Below, piece after piece: positions 7,547 through 14,762 of a stretch of DNA of 19,161 bases. A program made the position numbers and the translations under genes. Below the pieces are notes generated by a model, which was not told the DNA's origin, did not search any database, and saw only the letters and a list, made by a program, of their open reading frames with translations. How positions within the stretch are numbered: the first letter of the stretch is position 1; the number at the start of each line of letters is the position of its first letter. Source of the DNA: Ktedonobacterales bacterium (GTDB lineage Bacteria; Chloroflexota; Ktedonobacteria; Ktedonobacterales; JADMIN01); contig JADMIN010000007.1 in the NCBI GenBank assembly GCA_015478575.1, forward strand, positions 1 to 19,161, written 5' to 3'.

Positions 7547-7575
7547 TAGACGCGCCGCCATCAGCATGTTACACT
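7547..7575 (+). promoter_or_regulatory. Candidate sigma-70 promoter for the small ORF
   Basis: TAGACG (7547-7552), a 17-nt spacer, then TACACT (7570-7575). Each box matches 4 of 6 consensus positions. Predicted transcription would start near 7582, giving a leader of about 55 nt before the ATG at 7637. Confidence 0.45.
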
Positions 7576-7636
7576 GTACTCAACGCGCGACGACAGGTGC
7601 TCTCCAGATGCGGTGTTGCTGAAAGGGAGGCGACCC

Positions 7637-7732
7637 ATGCGGGTGTTGAACCTTGCGGGAAATGCCTGCGCGCACATCTGGGACCTGGCACGGCATGGCG
7701 CGAACAAGGTACCGTCGAACAAGGCACTGTGA
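7637..7732 (+). CDS. 31-codon small ORF between promoter and terminator
   Basis: Unrecognised peptide of 31 residues, beginning MRVLNLAGNACAHIWDLARH and ending NKAL. A strong SD (AAAGGGAGG) lies 6 nt before the ATG, a candidate promoter lies at 7547-7575, and the stop codon (7730-7732) falls inside the 5' half of an intrinsic terminator. The last ten residues are an imperfect duplication (ANKVP, SNKAL) encoded by two copies of CGAACAAGG. The start codon sits in the loop of a short ACCC/GGGT hairpin. It could be a free-standing small protein, a leader peptide whose translation opens the terminator, or simply an ORF inside a small RNA. There is one Cys and no obvious membrane segment. Coding status rests on SD and layout only. 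Confidence 0.4.
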   Translation: MRVLNLAGNACAHIWDLARHGANKVPSNKAL

Positions 7733-7761
7733 GGAATCTCCTCCAGTGCCTTTGTGTTTTT
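7721..7761 (+). terminator. Strong intrinsic terminator
   Basis: AAGGCACTG (7721-7729) pairs with CAGTGCCTT (7744-7752). Inside it GAGGA (7731-7735) pairs with TCCTC (7739-7743) around an ATC loop, giving a 14-bp stem with a single bulged T. TGTGTTTTTG follows immediately. This is the best rho-independent terminator seen in the window, and it acts on the plus strand. Confidence 0.8.
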
Positions 7762-8082
7762 GTGAGAGGCAACGTCGTCGGCTCCACGGCTGTGCGGATG
7801 AAGAAAAGCGGCGCGATACAACGCGCAACCTGGCCTGAGCATGGCACAGTTCTCGCAGCACAAGGTCACGATGACGTGCGGGTGTCCCTACGAGCAGCAG
7901 CAGCCGCGGCCAGGAGGAGGTTTTTCGCACGCGACGAATCCGGCGGCGCGGGCTTGCCGGAACGATTCACAAGAGATATCCCCGGCGCGGGATCGCGGCT
8001 TGTTGGCGCGCCAGTGGCAGCGCGCGCGGCACAGCGGCGGCAAACGTCGGGCAGGTGACGACACGGGAAAGAGAGTTCGCCC
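7762..8082. other. Gene-free 321-bp stretch upstream of SWIM gene
   Basis: No gene is well supported. An 85-codon plus-strand frame (7841-8098) has no SD, and its composition drifts away from coding. A 10-bp palindrome TGGCGCGCCA lies at 8004-8013. The promoter of the downstream SWIM gene should be here, but I see no convincing boxes. Confidence 0.5.
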
Positions 8083-8361
8083 ATGCACTCGAGCATGATC
8101 GGAAAGATCGCCAAAGCCAAACAGTATGCCCAAGAGCCAGAGCGCATCCGGTTCACCCAATTCGAGGCGACTTTCCGCGGAGAGAACGATACCCACCAAA
8201 TCACCTTCGAAGAGGGCGCTTGGCACTGCACGTGCCACTTCTTCTCTGATTGGGGAGCCTGCTGCCACACCATGGCCGGAGAACGCATTTTTGGCATGAT
8301 GATCCCCGCGCACCAGCGCCAGGGTGAACCCCTACCGGTCAACTACGTCGCCTTGCGGTAA
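8083..8361 (+). CDS. Orphan SWIM zinc-finger mini-protein
   Basis: The 92-residue protein is almost entirely a SWIM motif with a short N-terminal helix-like part. The zinc ligands are C49-x-C51-x8-C60-x-H62, matching CxCxnCxH. SWIM domains normally sit inside larger proteins (helicases, MuDR transposases, archaeal Sws1-type recombination factors) and bind DNA or protein partners. Here it stands alone, preceded by KIAKAKQYAQEPERIRFTQF and a beta-rich FRGENDTHQITFEEGAWHC. No transposase or helicase is adjacent. ATG at 8083 has GAAAGAGAG about 8 nt upstream; ATG at 8095 (MIGKIAKAK) is an equally natural N-terminus. The function is unknown. A GC hairpin terminator lies about 155 nt downstream. 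Confidence 0.8.
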   Translation: MHSSMIGKIAKAKQYAQEPERIRFTQFEATFRGENDTHQITFEEGAWHCTCHFFSDWGACCHTMAGERIFGMMIPAHQRQGEPLPVNYVALR

Positions 8362-8515
8362 GAGCACGCACGGCAAGCACACGGCAAGCACACGGACCAT
8401 ATGCTGGCTGCCTACATTCCGGCCAGAGTATCTATTCGAGAACGATAGTGGTGGAGGCCGATGAGGCCGATTGCGTAGAGACGATTACGTAGAAGCGTAC
8501 AGTGTAGCGCACGAT
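8362..8515. repeat. Cluster of short tandem repeats after SWIM gene
   Basis: Three different micro-duplications follow the SWIM stop. CACGGCAAGCA occurs twice (8369-8379 and 8380-8390) plus a partial copy. GAGGCCGAT occurs twice (8454-8462 and 8463-8471). CGATTGCGTAGA and CGATTACGTAGA have period 14 (8468 and 8482). No gene is seen. They look like replication-slippage scars. Confidence 0.6.
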
Positions 8516-8544
8516 GGCCGGCTGGGACACCGCCCCAGCCGGCC
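8516..8544. terminator. Bidirectional GC hairpin between convergent genes
   Basis: GGCCGGCTGGG (8516-8526) and CCCAGCCGGCC (8534-8544) form a perfect 11-bp stem with a 7-nt loop. It lies between the plus-strand SWIM gene and the minus-strand membrane-protein gene, which converge here. A modest CTATTGTGTG tail follows on the plus strand. Confidence 0.65.
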
Positions 8545-8623
8545 CTATTGTGTGATATGGTGGCCACGCTCTCGTGGTGAGCCTCTCGTGGCGAGATGCC
8601 GCTGTCTGGTGACACGGCGCGCG

Positions 8624-9091
8624 TTATCCCAGCACAAAATGCAGCGCGATAATAACGGCGAACATACACGTGGCCAGCACCGCGATGAGGCGCAGATCGT
8701 TCTTGACATAGCTATAATGTTCTGGCGTGATGCGGTTCGCGGCGTGCGCGCGTTGCATCTCACGGGCACGGGCCACCTTGGTCATCTGCGTGCGGTCCAC
8801 CTGCGCACGCGCGGAATCGGCTGGCGCCGGGGCCGCCTTCGTGGCGGATGCCGTGGGTCGCGTAGCGGTCGCCGTGGAGCGTGCGCTCGGCTTCCCAGCG
8901 TACCGCACCGCTGGGGCGGGCCGCGCGGGCTGCGCATGCGTGGGCCGCGTCACCACCGGCGTCCCCGCGGAGACCGATCCCACGGATGTGCCATCTGGCC
9001 GGACGAGCCGCACCGGCGCCACCTTGGCTGTTGTCTGCGGCCGCCGGGCCGCGTTCGTCTGGCGCGTGGCCGGAGACTTCTTCGACGCCAT
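8624..9091 (-). CDS. Basic Ala/Pro/Thr-rich protein with one C-terminal membrane helix
   Basis: Hypothetical 155-residue protein. Residues 1-115 are basic and rich in Ala, Pro, Thr and Arg, with no predicted fold and only one short motif, VRLVRPDGTSVGSVSAGTP. A short ordered segment, NRITPEHYSYVKNDLRLI, follows, and the last 22 or so residues form one hydrophobic helix (LATCMFAVIIALHFVLG). This is a tail-anchored layout with the basic region likely cytoplasmic, where it could touch nucleic acid or the membrane surface. TAGAGGG directly precedes the ATG, with a further GGGGG 9 nt upstream, and a good promoter is seen at 9157-9185. The gene is a single transcription unit ending toward the hairpin at 8516-8544. 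The function is unknown. Confidence 0.75.
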   Translation of the reverse strand: MASKKSPATRQTNAARRPQTTAKVAPVRLVRPDGTSVGSVSAGTPVVTRPTHAQPARPAPAVRYAGKPSARSTATATRPTASATKAAPAPADSARAQVDRTQMTKVARAREMQRAHAANRITPEHYSYVKNDLRLIAVLATCMFAVIIALHFVLG

Positions 9092-9156
9092 CCCTCTATA
9101 CCCCCATGTGCTGATGCTTACCGCCAGGTGCCTATACGTCGCTCATGTTCGAGGCC

Positions 9157-9185
9157 AGTATACCGCACTCAAAGGCAGTGCGCAA
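9157..9185 (-). promoter_or_regulatory. Candidate sigma-70 promoter for the 8624-9091 gene
   Basis: On the minus strand TTGCGC (9185-9180), a 17-nt spacer, then TATACT (9162-9157). The -10 box matches 5 of 6 consensus positions and the -35 matches 3 of 6. It would give a leader of about 60 nt. Confidence 0.5.
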
Positions 9186-9263
9186 CTTCCAGCCGATGGT
9201 CCCCGCGCCCCACCTGGCCACGGGCGCCCCACTTCTCTACAACGGTTAGCGGTGCATGAGTGG

Positions 9264-9269
9264 TACACT
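9264..9269 (+). promoter_or_regulatory. Possible -10 box for moaC
   Basis: TACACT lies 48 nt before the moaC start and is the same hexamer as the -10 proposed at 7570. No convincing -35 sequence is found at 16-18 nt, so this is tentative. Confidence 0.25.
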
Positions 9270-9316
9270 TGCGGTACGCATGCCCACCCAGTTCACACGA
9301 GCAAGGGAGATGACCG

Positions 9317-9832
9317 ATGGGGCTGACGCACTTCGACGAGGCGGGCCGCGCGCGCATGGTGGATGTCAGCGCCAAGCCAGATACCCCGCGTGAGGCGGTG
9401 GCGGCCGGGACCGTGCGGATGCGCGCCGAGACACTCGCGCTCATCCGCGCCGGGCGCGTGGCCAAGGGAGACGTGCTAGCTGTCGCCCAGGTCGCGGGCG
9501 TGCTGGCGGCGAAACAGACACCGCAGATCATTCCCATGTGTCATCCTCTGCTGCTCACCGGCGTTGACCTAGCCTTCGATCTGACAGAGGACGCCGCCGC
9601 CAACTGGGGGCGCATCGCCATCCGCGCCACGGTGCGCACCTTCGGCAAGACCGGCGCGGAGATGGAGGCACTGACGGCCGTCAGCGCCGCCGCGCTCACC
9701 ATCTATGATATGTGCAAGGCGGTGGATCGCGGCATGCGCATTGACGAGATTCGCCTGCTCCGCAAGAGCGGCGGCAAGAGCGGTACCTTTGAACGCGCGC
9801 CTGAGCGCGAGGATGCCGAGATGCCCTCCTGA
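9317..9832 (+). CDS. moaC: Cyclic pyranopterin monophosphate synthase MoaC
   Basis: MoaC carries out the second step of molybdenum cofactor synthesis, rearranging the MoaA product to cyclic pyranopterin monophosphate in the cytoplasm. The 171-residue length is typical. Family signatures are all present: PMCHP at 73-77, FGKTGAEMEALTAVSAAALT at 109-128, YDMCKAVDRGM at 130-140 (D131 and K134 in the active site) and KSGGKSG at 150-156. AAGGGAG lies 8 nt upstream of the ATG. No other moa, mog or moe gene is in the window, so this is a detached cofactor gene. It sits 2 kb from the start of the molybdopterin-enzyme operon and presumably supplies it, but it is on the opposite strand and separately transcribed. 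The last 15 residues are acidic and variable. Confidence 0.96.
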   Translation: MGLTHFDEAGRARMVDVSAKPDTPREAVAAGTVRMRAETLALIRAGRVAKGDVLAVAQVAGVLAAKQTPQIIPMCHPLLLTGVDLAFDLTEDAAANWGRIAIRATVRTFGKTGAEMEALTAVSAAALTIYDMCKAVDRGMRIDEIRLLRKSGGKSGTFERAPEREDAEMPS

Positions 9833-9885
9833 CACCTGCTGACCAAGCGGGCACGGCCAGCAAACCGATGTGGCCGTTGCGGCAC

Positions 9886-9970
9886 GCGCATGCGCGCATG
9901 CGCCATCCGCGGAGACAACTGGCGGGTAGGGTAGAGAGAGATACCATGCGCGGAGGCGCCATGCGCGGAG
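9886..9970. repeat. 18-nt palindrome and triplicate CCATNCGCGGAG upstream of reductase
   Basis: GCGCATGCGCGCATGCGC (9886-9903) is a perfect 18-nt palindrome. CCATCCGCGGAG (9903-9914) and two copies of CCATGCGCGGAG (9944-9955 and 9959-9970) follow. The cluster fills the gap between moaC and the reductase and may be an operator region. Confidence 0.6.
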
Positions 9971-9992
9971 AGAACGGACGAGAGGGAGCGCG

Positions 9993-11492
9993 ATGATCGA
10001 GCACGAGCCGACGCGAGAAATCGCGACACCTGAGGCGGCGGCGGCCCGCTATCGCGCGCCCAACCGTGACGCCTACGACCTCATTATCCTCGGCGGTGGT
10101 TCCGCTGGCCTCCCCGCCGCCCGGCTCGCTCGCACATTTGGCGCGAGTGTGCTGCTGCTGGACCGCGATCGGCTGGGCGGCGAGTGCCTCAACACCGGCT
10201 GTGTCCCCAGCAAAGCGCTGTTGCATGTCGCGCGCGCGGCGCGGACGATTCAGCGGGCCGGAGAGCTAGGGCTGAGCGCCTCGCTCGACTCAGTAGACCT
10301 CGGCGCCGTCGCCGACCGGGTGCGCGCCGCCATCGCCGAGGTCTATCGTGAGAGCGACGCCCCAGAGCACTACCTCGCGCGGGGAGTGGAGGTCGCGTTT
10401 GGTGAGGTGCGCTTTACCTCCGCGACCACGCTCCTGGTGAATGGCCGCGCCATCACGGGCAAACACTTCTTGATCTGCACCGGCTCACATCCCACGCTTC
10501 CGCCTACTCCTGGCCTGGCCGAGGTGGGCTATCTGACCAACGAATCGGTCTTCGATGTGCGCACGCTCCCCGCGAGCCTGGCCATTGTCGGCGGCGGACC
10601 CATCGGTGTGGAGCTGGGGCAGGCCTTCGCGCGGCTGGGTACGCGCGTGACCATCCTGCAGCGCCCAGAGCGGATCATTCCGAAGGACGAGCCGGAGGCC
10701 AGCGCCGCCCTCCATGCCGCGCTCCTGGCCGACCGCATCACTATTCACACGGGCACCGAGGTACAATCGGTCGCACCGCGTGACGGACTGAAGGTCTTGA
10801 CGGTCAGCGGGCCAGAGGGCCAGCGCGAGCTAGCCGTCACGGAGATTCTGGTCGCCATTGGTCGCACGCCCACTGTCGCCGACCTAGGCCTAGAGGCGGC
10901 AGGCATCGCCTACGACGAGCGGCGCGGCATCAAGGTGGATGCCCATCTGCGCACCACCAATGGGCGCGCGTACGCGGCGGGCGATGTGATTGGCGGCTAT
11001 CTCTTCACGCATGCCGCCTCCCGCGAAGCGCTCGTCGCGGTGCGCAATGCGCTGCTGCCAAGCTTTACCAGGCAGGCGCTCGACCAGCGGGTGATGCCTT
11101 GGGCGACGTTCACCGAACCCGAGGTGGCCCACGTAGGGCTGACCGAAGCTGAGGCGCGCCAGCGCTACGGCAGTAGCGTCGAAGTCTTCACCCAGCCCTT
11201 CAAGGAGGTGGACCGCGCGGTGACCGACCTCGGCGCGGATGGCTTCACCAAGCTCGTCGCCGGGCGAGATGGCAAGCTGCTTGGCGCGACCATCGTCGGC
11301 GCGACGGCGGGCGAACTGATCAACGAGCTGGCGGTGGCGCTCCGTGCCAGCGTGACGCTGAGCCAACTCGCCGCTACAACGCACGTCTACCCCACTCTGG
11401 CGCTCAGCATCCAGCAGGCCGCGGGCATGCGCAGCCTCGCGCGCACCGCGAAAAGCGGCACCGTGCGCCTTCTCCGCCGCTTCGCGCGCTGA
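9993..11492 (+). CDS. MerA/Lpd-like pyridine nucleotide-disulfide oxidoreductase
   Basis: The 499-residue flavoprotein belongs to the dihydrolipoamide dehydrogenase / mercuric reductase family. The FAD Rossmann motif GGGSAG is at 34-39, the redox-active pair C65-x4-C70 in GGECLNTGCVPSK, the NAD(P) motif GGGPIG at 200-205 and the second FAD motif AAGD at 328-331. The C-terminal dimer domain has HVYPT (464-468): the catalytic His of Lpd (HxHPT) is Tyr466 and the partner Glu is Leu. This is a MerA-like change, but the vicinal Cys pair at the C-terminus and the NmerA domain of true mercuric reductases are both absent. No mer genes or lipoyl enzymes are adjacent. The substrate is probably a small disulfide, metal or quinone and remains unassigned. 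The SD GAGAGGGAG supports ATG at 9993. Confidence 0.88.
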   Translation: MIEHEPTREIATPEAAAARYRAPNRDAYDLIILGGGSAGLPAARLARTFGASVLLLDRDRLGGECLNTGCVPSKALLHVARAARTIQRAGELGLSASLDSVDLGAVADRVRAAIAEVYRESDAPEHYLARGVEVAFGEVRFTSATTLLVNGRAITGKHFLICTGSHPTLPPTPGLAEVGYLTNESVFDVRTLPASLAIVGGGPIGVELGQAFARLGTRVTILQRPERIIPKDEPEASAALHAALLADRITIHTGTEVQSVAPRDGLKVLTVSGPEGQRELAVTEILVAIGRTPTVADLGLEAAGIAYDERRGIKVDAHLRTTNGRAYAAGDVIGGYLFTHAASREALVAVRNALLPSFTRQALDQRVMPWATFTEPEVAHVGLTEAEARQRYGSSVEVFTQPFKEVDRAVTDLGADGFTKLVAGRDGKLLGATIVGATAGELINELAVALRASVTLSQLAATTHVYPTLALSIQQAAGMRSLARTAKSGTVRLLRRFAR

Positions 11493-11513
11493 CGCGGGCA
11501 TCCTCCAGACCTC

Positions 11514-11556
11514 GAGGCGCGCCCGCCACGTTTCGCCGCGTGGTTCCGCGCGCCTC
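11514..11556 (+). terminator. Stem-loop after reductase gene
   Basis: GAGGCGCGC (11514-11522) pairs with GCGCGCCTC (11548-11556). CCACG/CGTGG extends the stem inward. It starts 21 nt after the reductase stop and has no U-run. It is a likely transcript end or mRNA stabiliser. Confidence 0.5.
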
Positions 11557-11656
11557 CGCTCACTTGCCGCTGGTGTGATACCATACGTGCGGGCCAGCGC
11601 GGCACGGAAGAGTCGCGCCCCCGCGAACACCACGCCCGCGCCACCGGAGGAGAAAC

Positions 11657-12643
11657 GTGATTCCAGCGCCTCGCATCGAGACCGCCACCGCCGGCGATGT
11701 CGCTTTGCTCGCCGCGCTCCGCGCCGAGCAGCGCTGGCACCCGAACGAGGCGCTGCTGCGAGCGGTGCTGTCGTGGGAGGGGGGCCGCGTCTTTGTGATC
11801 CGCGAGCCGACCGCTGAAGACACCACGCCCGCGGGGATCATGGCGGCGGCGTGCGCGCTGGCGGCTGGCGCGGTCGGCGTGATCGGCAGCGTGATCGTAC
11901 GCCCGCGCTACCAGCGGCGTGGCCTGGGGCGTCAGGTCATGCGCGCGGCGCTCGATTGGCAACGACAGCGTGGCGTGCGCTCGGTCCTGCTGGATGCGAC
12001 GGTGGAAGGCCGCCCGCTCTATGCCCAGCTCGGCTTTGTCTCGCTCGACGCCTATTCCTGGGAAGCCGAAGGAGTCGTCGCCACACTCGACCGCGTGGCT
12101 CTCGTCCAGCGCGCGAGGGGGCTGCGCGCCACACTCCGCCCCCCCGACGAGCTGGCGCGCGTCACCGCGCTGGATGCCGCGGCGTTTGGTGGCGACCGCC
12201 TGGCATTGCTGGCCCGCGTGCTGGCGCTGCCCGACCAGTGGCTCTATATCGCCGATGACCCCGATGGCATGGCACGTGGCTACCTGATCGTGTGCCGCGA
12301 AGAGCCGCCACACGCGGGCATCCGCATCGGCCCATGGGTGGCCAGCCGCCCAGAGGCCGCGGCGGCGCTGCTGGCAGCGGCGCTGGATGACAAGGCGCCG
12401 TGGCGACGCCACCTGCCGACAAGCGGCGAGCCGCGGCTCGCCGCCGTGGTGCCCGGCTATTGCCCTTCCGCGTTCACCATTTTGCGGGCGGCGGGCGCGC
12501 ACCTGACGCGCGACGACCTCCTGCTGCGACTTGATTTCGCCACGAGTGTGCTTCCGAGCGAGGTCACACCCGCCACCCCACACCGACCGTTCGCCGCGCA
12601 GCCAGAGTGGGCCTATGCCTGGCTCGCGCCGATGGTCTTCTGA
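11657..12643 (+). CDS. Two-domain GNAT family acetyltransferase
   Basis: The 328-residue protein starts at GTG with a strong SD (GGAGGAG, 4 nt spacing). Residues 1-150 form a GNAT domain: beta strand VGVIGSVIVRPRYQRRGLG with the acetyl-CoA loop RRGLG near 86-90, then the helix QVMRAALDWQRQRG and strand SVLLDATVEGRPLYAQLGF, the standard C-terminal part of the fold. Residues 160-320 resemble the second, degenerate GNAT-like domain of YitH-type proteins (DAAAFGGDRLALLARVL, ARGYLIVCRE). The family transfers an acetyl group from CoA to an amine on a small molecule or protein; the substrate is unknown. It is a stand-alone gene 164 nt past the reductase and converges with the exporter gene at 12734. 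Confidence 0.88.
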   Translation: MIPAPRIETATAGDVALLAALRAEQRWHPNEALLRAVLSWEGGRVFVIREPTAEDTTPAGIMAAACALAAGAVGVIGSVIVRPRYQRRGLGRQVMRAALDWQRQRGVRSVLLDATVEGRPLYAQLGFVSLDAYSWEAEGVVATLDRVALVQRARGLRATLRPPDELARVTALDAAAFGGDRLALLARVLALPDQWLYIADDPDGMARGYLIVCREEPPHAGIRIGPWVASRPEAAAALLAAALDDKAPWRRHLPTSGEPRLAAVVPGYCPSAFTILRAAGAHLTRDDLLLRLDFATSVLPSEVTPATPHRPFAAQPEWAYAWLAPMVF

Positions 12644-12733
12644 CATCTTCCCGCCTCATACGAGCCGTGGTGGCCTCGTGGCAGGATTGCCCAGCGTCCC
12701 CCAGGCCGCACGCTCGCGGGCGCGTACGCTCCG

Positions 12734-14701
12734 CTACTCTCCCACTGCCTCCACCACTTCGGCGGGGGAGAGCCGCCCATTCCGTGAGGTCGCTCCGTCC
12801 ACGTCCTCTGGCGCGACCTCCGGCAGCACCGCCGTAACGAACTGCTCATGGTAAAGACGGGCATAGAGGCCGCCACGCGCCAGCAGCTCGGTGTGGGTGC
12901 CACGCTCCACGATCCGCCCGCCATCCACGACCAGAATCTGGTCCGCCGCCAAGATGGTCGAGAGGCGGTGCGCGATGGCCAGCGTCGTGCGCGTGCGCAT
13001 CAACCCCTCCAGCGCGGACTGAATCAGTCGCTCAGAGTGCGTGTCGAGCGCGCTGGTGGCCTCGTCCAGAATCAGGATGCGCGCGCCTTTGAGGATGACG
13101 CGGGCGATGGCGATGCGCTGCTTCTCGCCGCCAGAAAGTTTGTAGCCACGCTCGCCCACCAGGGTATCGTAGCCCTCCGGCAGCTCCGCGATGCGCTCAT
13201 GGATGGCCGCCGCCCGCGCCGCCCGCTCCAGTTCCTCGTCAGTGGCGTCGGGCTTGGCATAGCGCAGATTCTCGCGGATGCTCGTGTGGAAAAGATAGGT
13301 CTCCTGCGTGACGACCCCGATGATCTCGCCTAGGCTCTCCAGCGTAATATCGCGCACGTCGCGCCCATCTATCCTCACCGCGCCGCGCTCCACATCATAG
13401 AGCCGTGGCACGAGATAGGTGATGGTCGTCTTGCCCGCGCCGCTCGGCCCCACCAACGCCGTGAGCTGCCCCGGCTGAATCGTGAACGAGAGGTCATCGA
13501 GCGCAGGCCGCTCAATATCCGTTCGATAGCGGAAGGTCACGTGATCAAAGGCCACCTCACCGCGCACCCGCGCCGAATCGAGCGCCACCGCCCCAGGACG
13601 GTCCTCGATCTCATAGGACATATCCAGATACTCGAAGATGCGGTCGAAGAGTGCTAGCGCTCCCTGGAGTTGCACTTGCACGCCGAGCAATTGGCCGATG
13701 GGGAAGAACAGGCGCCCTTGCAGCGTGGTGAAGGCGACGAGCGTCGCCACCGTGCCCGTGATGGTCGTCTGGCTCACTTGCTGGCCATTGCCAAACGTGA
13801 GGTAGCCCAACAGCAGATAGACCAGCGCCGGTGTGATGGAGAAGAAGGTCGAGATGAACATCATGAACCAACGCCCCACCATCTGCTGCCGAATCTGAAG
13901 ACCGACCAGCCGCTCATTCTCGCGGTTGAAGCGCGTAATCTCCTGTCGCTGGCGCCCGAAGGTCTTGGTCAGCAGCACACCGCTCACCGAGAGCGTCTCC
14001 TGAACCATCGCCGAAAGCTCGGCGAGCGACTCCTGCGTATCTTTGGTGATGGAGCGGCGCACGTTGCCCACACGGTAGGTCAGCCACAGAAAGAAGGGCA
14101 GCAGACCGAGCGAGAGCAGGGTGAGCCGCCAATCAAGAATCGCCATGCCGACGATGGTGGAAAACGCCGTGGTCACATTCGAAACGATAGATGTCGCGGT
14201 ATTCGTGACGACATCCTGCACCCCGCCGATGTCGTTGGAGAGACGCGACTGAATCTCGCCGGTGCGCGTGTCGGTAAAGAACTTGAGCGGCATGCGCTGA
14301 ATATGGGCATAGAGTTGATTGCGCAGGTCACGCATCACGCGCTGCCCAATCATCGTATTGAGATACGTCTGACCGACACCGATCAGACTGCTGATGATGG
14401 GGGTGATGATCATCACGGCGACGAAGACACTGAGCAAGCGGAAGTTCTGCTTGCCAAAGCCATCAGAGATCGAGAACTTGAGCATATAAGGGTTGACAAT
14501 GCCAAGAACCGCGACCAGCAGAATAGCCGCCAAGACCACCAGCACCTGGCGCCGATAGGGGCGGAAGGCAGCGACCACCCGACGCACCGTGCGCATGTCC
14601 GCCTTGCGCGTCGGCTCCTCCGTGCCCGTGCCGCGCACCAGCCGACCATAGCGCCCGCCGCCTCCACCTCCGCCGCCCATCATGCCCGATCCATGCATCA
14701 T
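12734..14701 (-). CDS. ABC exporter half-transporter (MsbA/BmrA type), TMD-NBD fusion
   Basis: The 655-residue polypeptide combines a membrane domain (roughly 50-340, six helices) and an ATPase domain (roughly 383-620). ATPase landmarks are Walker A GPSGAGKTT at 418-426, Q-loop Q466, signature LSGGE at 522-526, Walker B ILILDE at 542-547 with catalytic E547, and switch H578. All are intact, so a functional homodimeric exporter is expected. The N-terminus has a Met/Gly run (eight consecutive Gly at 9-16), and the C-terminus adds about 30 extra residues. The ATG at 14701 has GGAGG 8 nt upstream. It lies 61 nt after the ABC-2 permease and is probably the third gene of a PadR-controlled efflux cassette. 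Substrates (drugs, lipids or peptides) cannot be told from sequence. Confidence 0.93.
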   Translation of the reverse strand: MMHGSGMMGGGGGGGGRYGRLVRGTGTEEPTRKADMRTVRRVVAAFRPYRRQVLVVLAAILLVAVLGIVNPYMLKFSISDGFGKQNFRLLSVFVAVMIITPIISSLIGVGQTYLNTMIGQRVMRDLRNQLYAHIQRMPLKFFTDTRTGEIQSRLSNDIGGVQDVVTNTATSIVSNVTTAFSTIVGMAILDWRLTLLSLGLLPFFLWLTYRVGNVRRSITKDTQESLAELSAMVQETLSVSGVLLTKTFGRQRQEITRFNRENERLVGLQIRQQMVGRWFMMFISTFFSITPALVYLLLGYLTFGNGQQVSQTTITGTVATLVAFTTLQGRLFFPIGQLLGVQVQLQGALALFDRIFEYLDMSYEIEDRPGAVALDSARVRGEVAFDHVTFRYRTDIERPALDDLSFTIQPGQLTALVGPSGAGKTTITYLVPRLYDVERGAVRIDGRDVRDITLESLGEIIGVVTQETYLFHTSIRENLRYAKPDATDEELERAARAAAIHERIAELPEGYDTLVGERGYKLSGGEKQRIAIARVILKGARILILDEATSALDTHSERLIQSALEGLMRTRTTLAIAHRLSTILAADQILVVDGGRIVERGTHTELLARGGLYARLYHEQFVTAVLPEVAPEDVDGATSRNGRLSPAEVVEAVGE

Positions 14702-14762
14702 GAGAGAGCCTCCACGCGCCCCTGGATTCCGCCACGGGGCGCGTCTCGCGCGCCGCGACTGA

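Larger units (their letters stand above)
7582..7761 (+). ncRNA. Possible ~180-nt structured transcript
   Basis: This is the inferred transcript from the promoter at 7547-7575 to the terminator at 7721-7761. CCAGATG (7604-7610) can pair with CATCTGG (7675-7681), and GTGC (7597-7600) with GCAC (7688-7691), closing a long imperfect stem around the ORF start. It does not match 6S, SRP, tmRNA, RNase P or T-box landmarks that I know. It overlaps the 31-codon ORF, and the two readings are not exclusive. Confidence 0.3.

Noticed and set aside
7582..7761. T-box riboswitch
   Set aside because: GGTACCG before a terminator hints at the T-box sequence, but the UGGN tRNA-acceptor bulge and stem I motifs are missing, and no aminoacyl-tRNA synthetase or amino-acid gene follows.
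7841..8098. 85-codon plus-strand ORF ending with ATGA overlap at 8095
   Set aside because: There is no SD before its ATG, no family resemblance, and codon composition loses coding character in the second half. The ATGA overlap with a possible SWIM start may be chance.
7866..8342. 158-codon minus-strand ORF
   Set aside because: It is antisense to the SWIM gene, has a low-complexity Ala run and Arg-rich shadow composition, and no domain.
9993..11492. Assignment as merA
   Set aside because: It lacks the NmerA domain, the C-terminal Cys pair and any mer neighbour, so the symbol is withheld.
11387..12646. 419-codon minus-strand ORF
   Set aside because: It is an antisense shadow of the GNAT and reductase genes, full of Arg/Gln/His low-information sequence.
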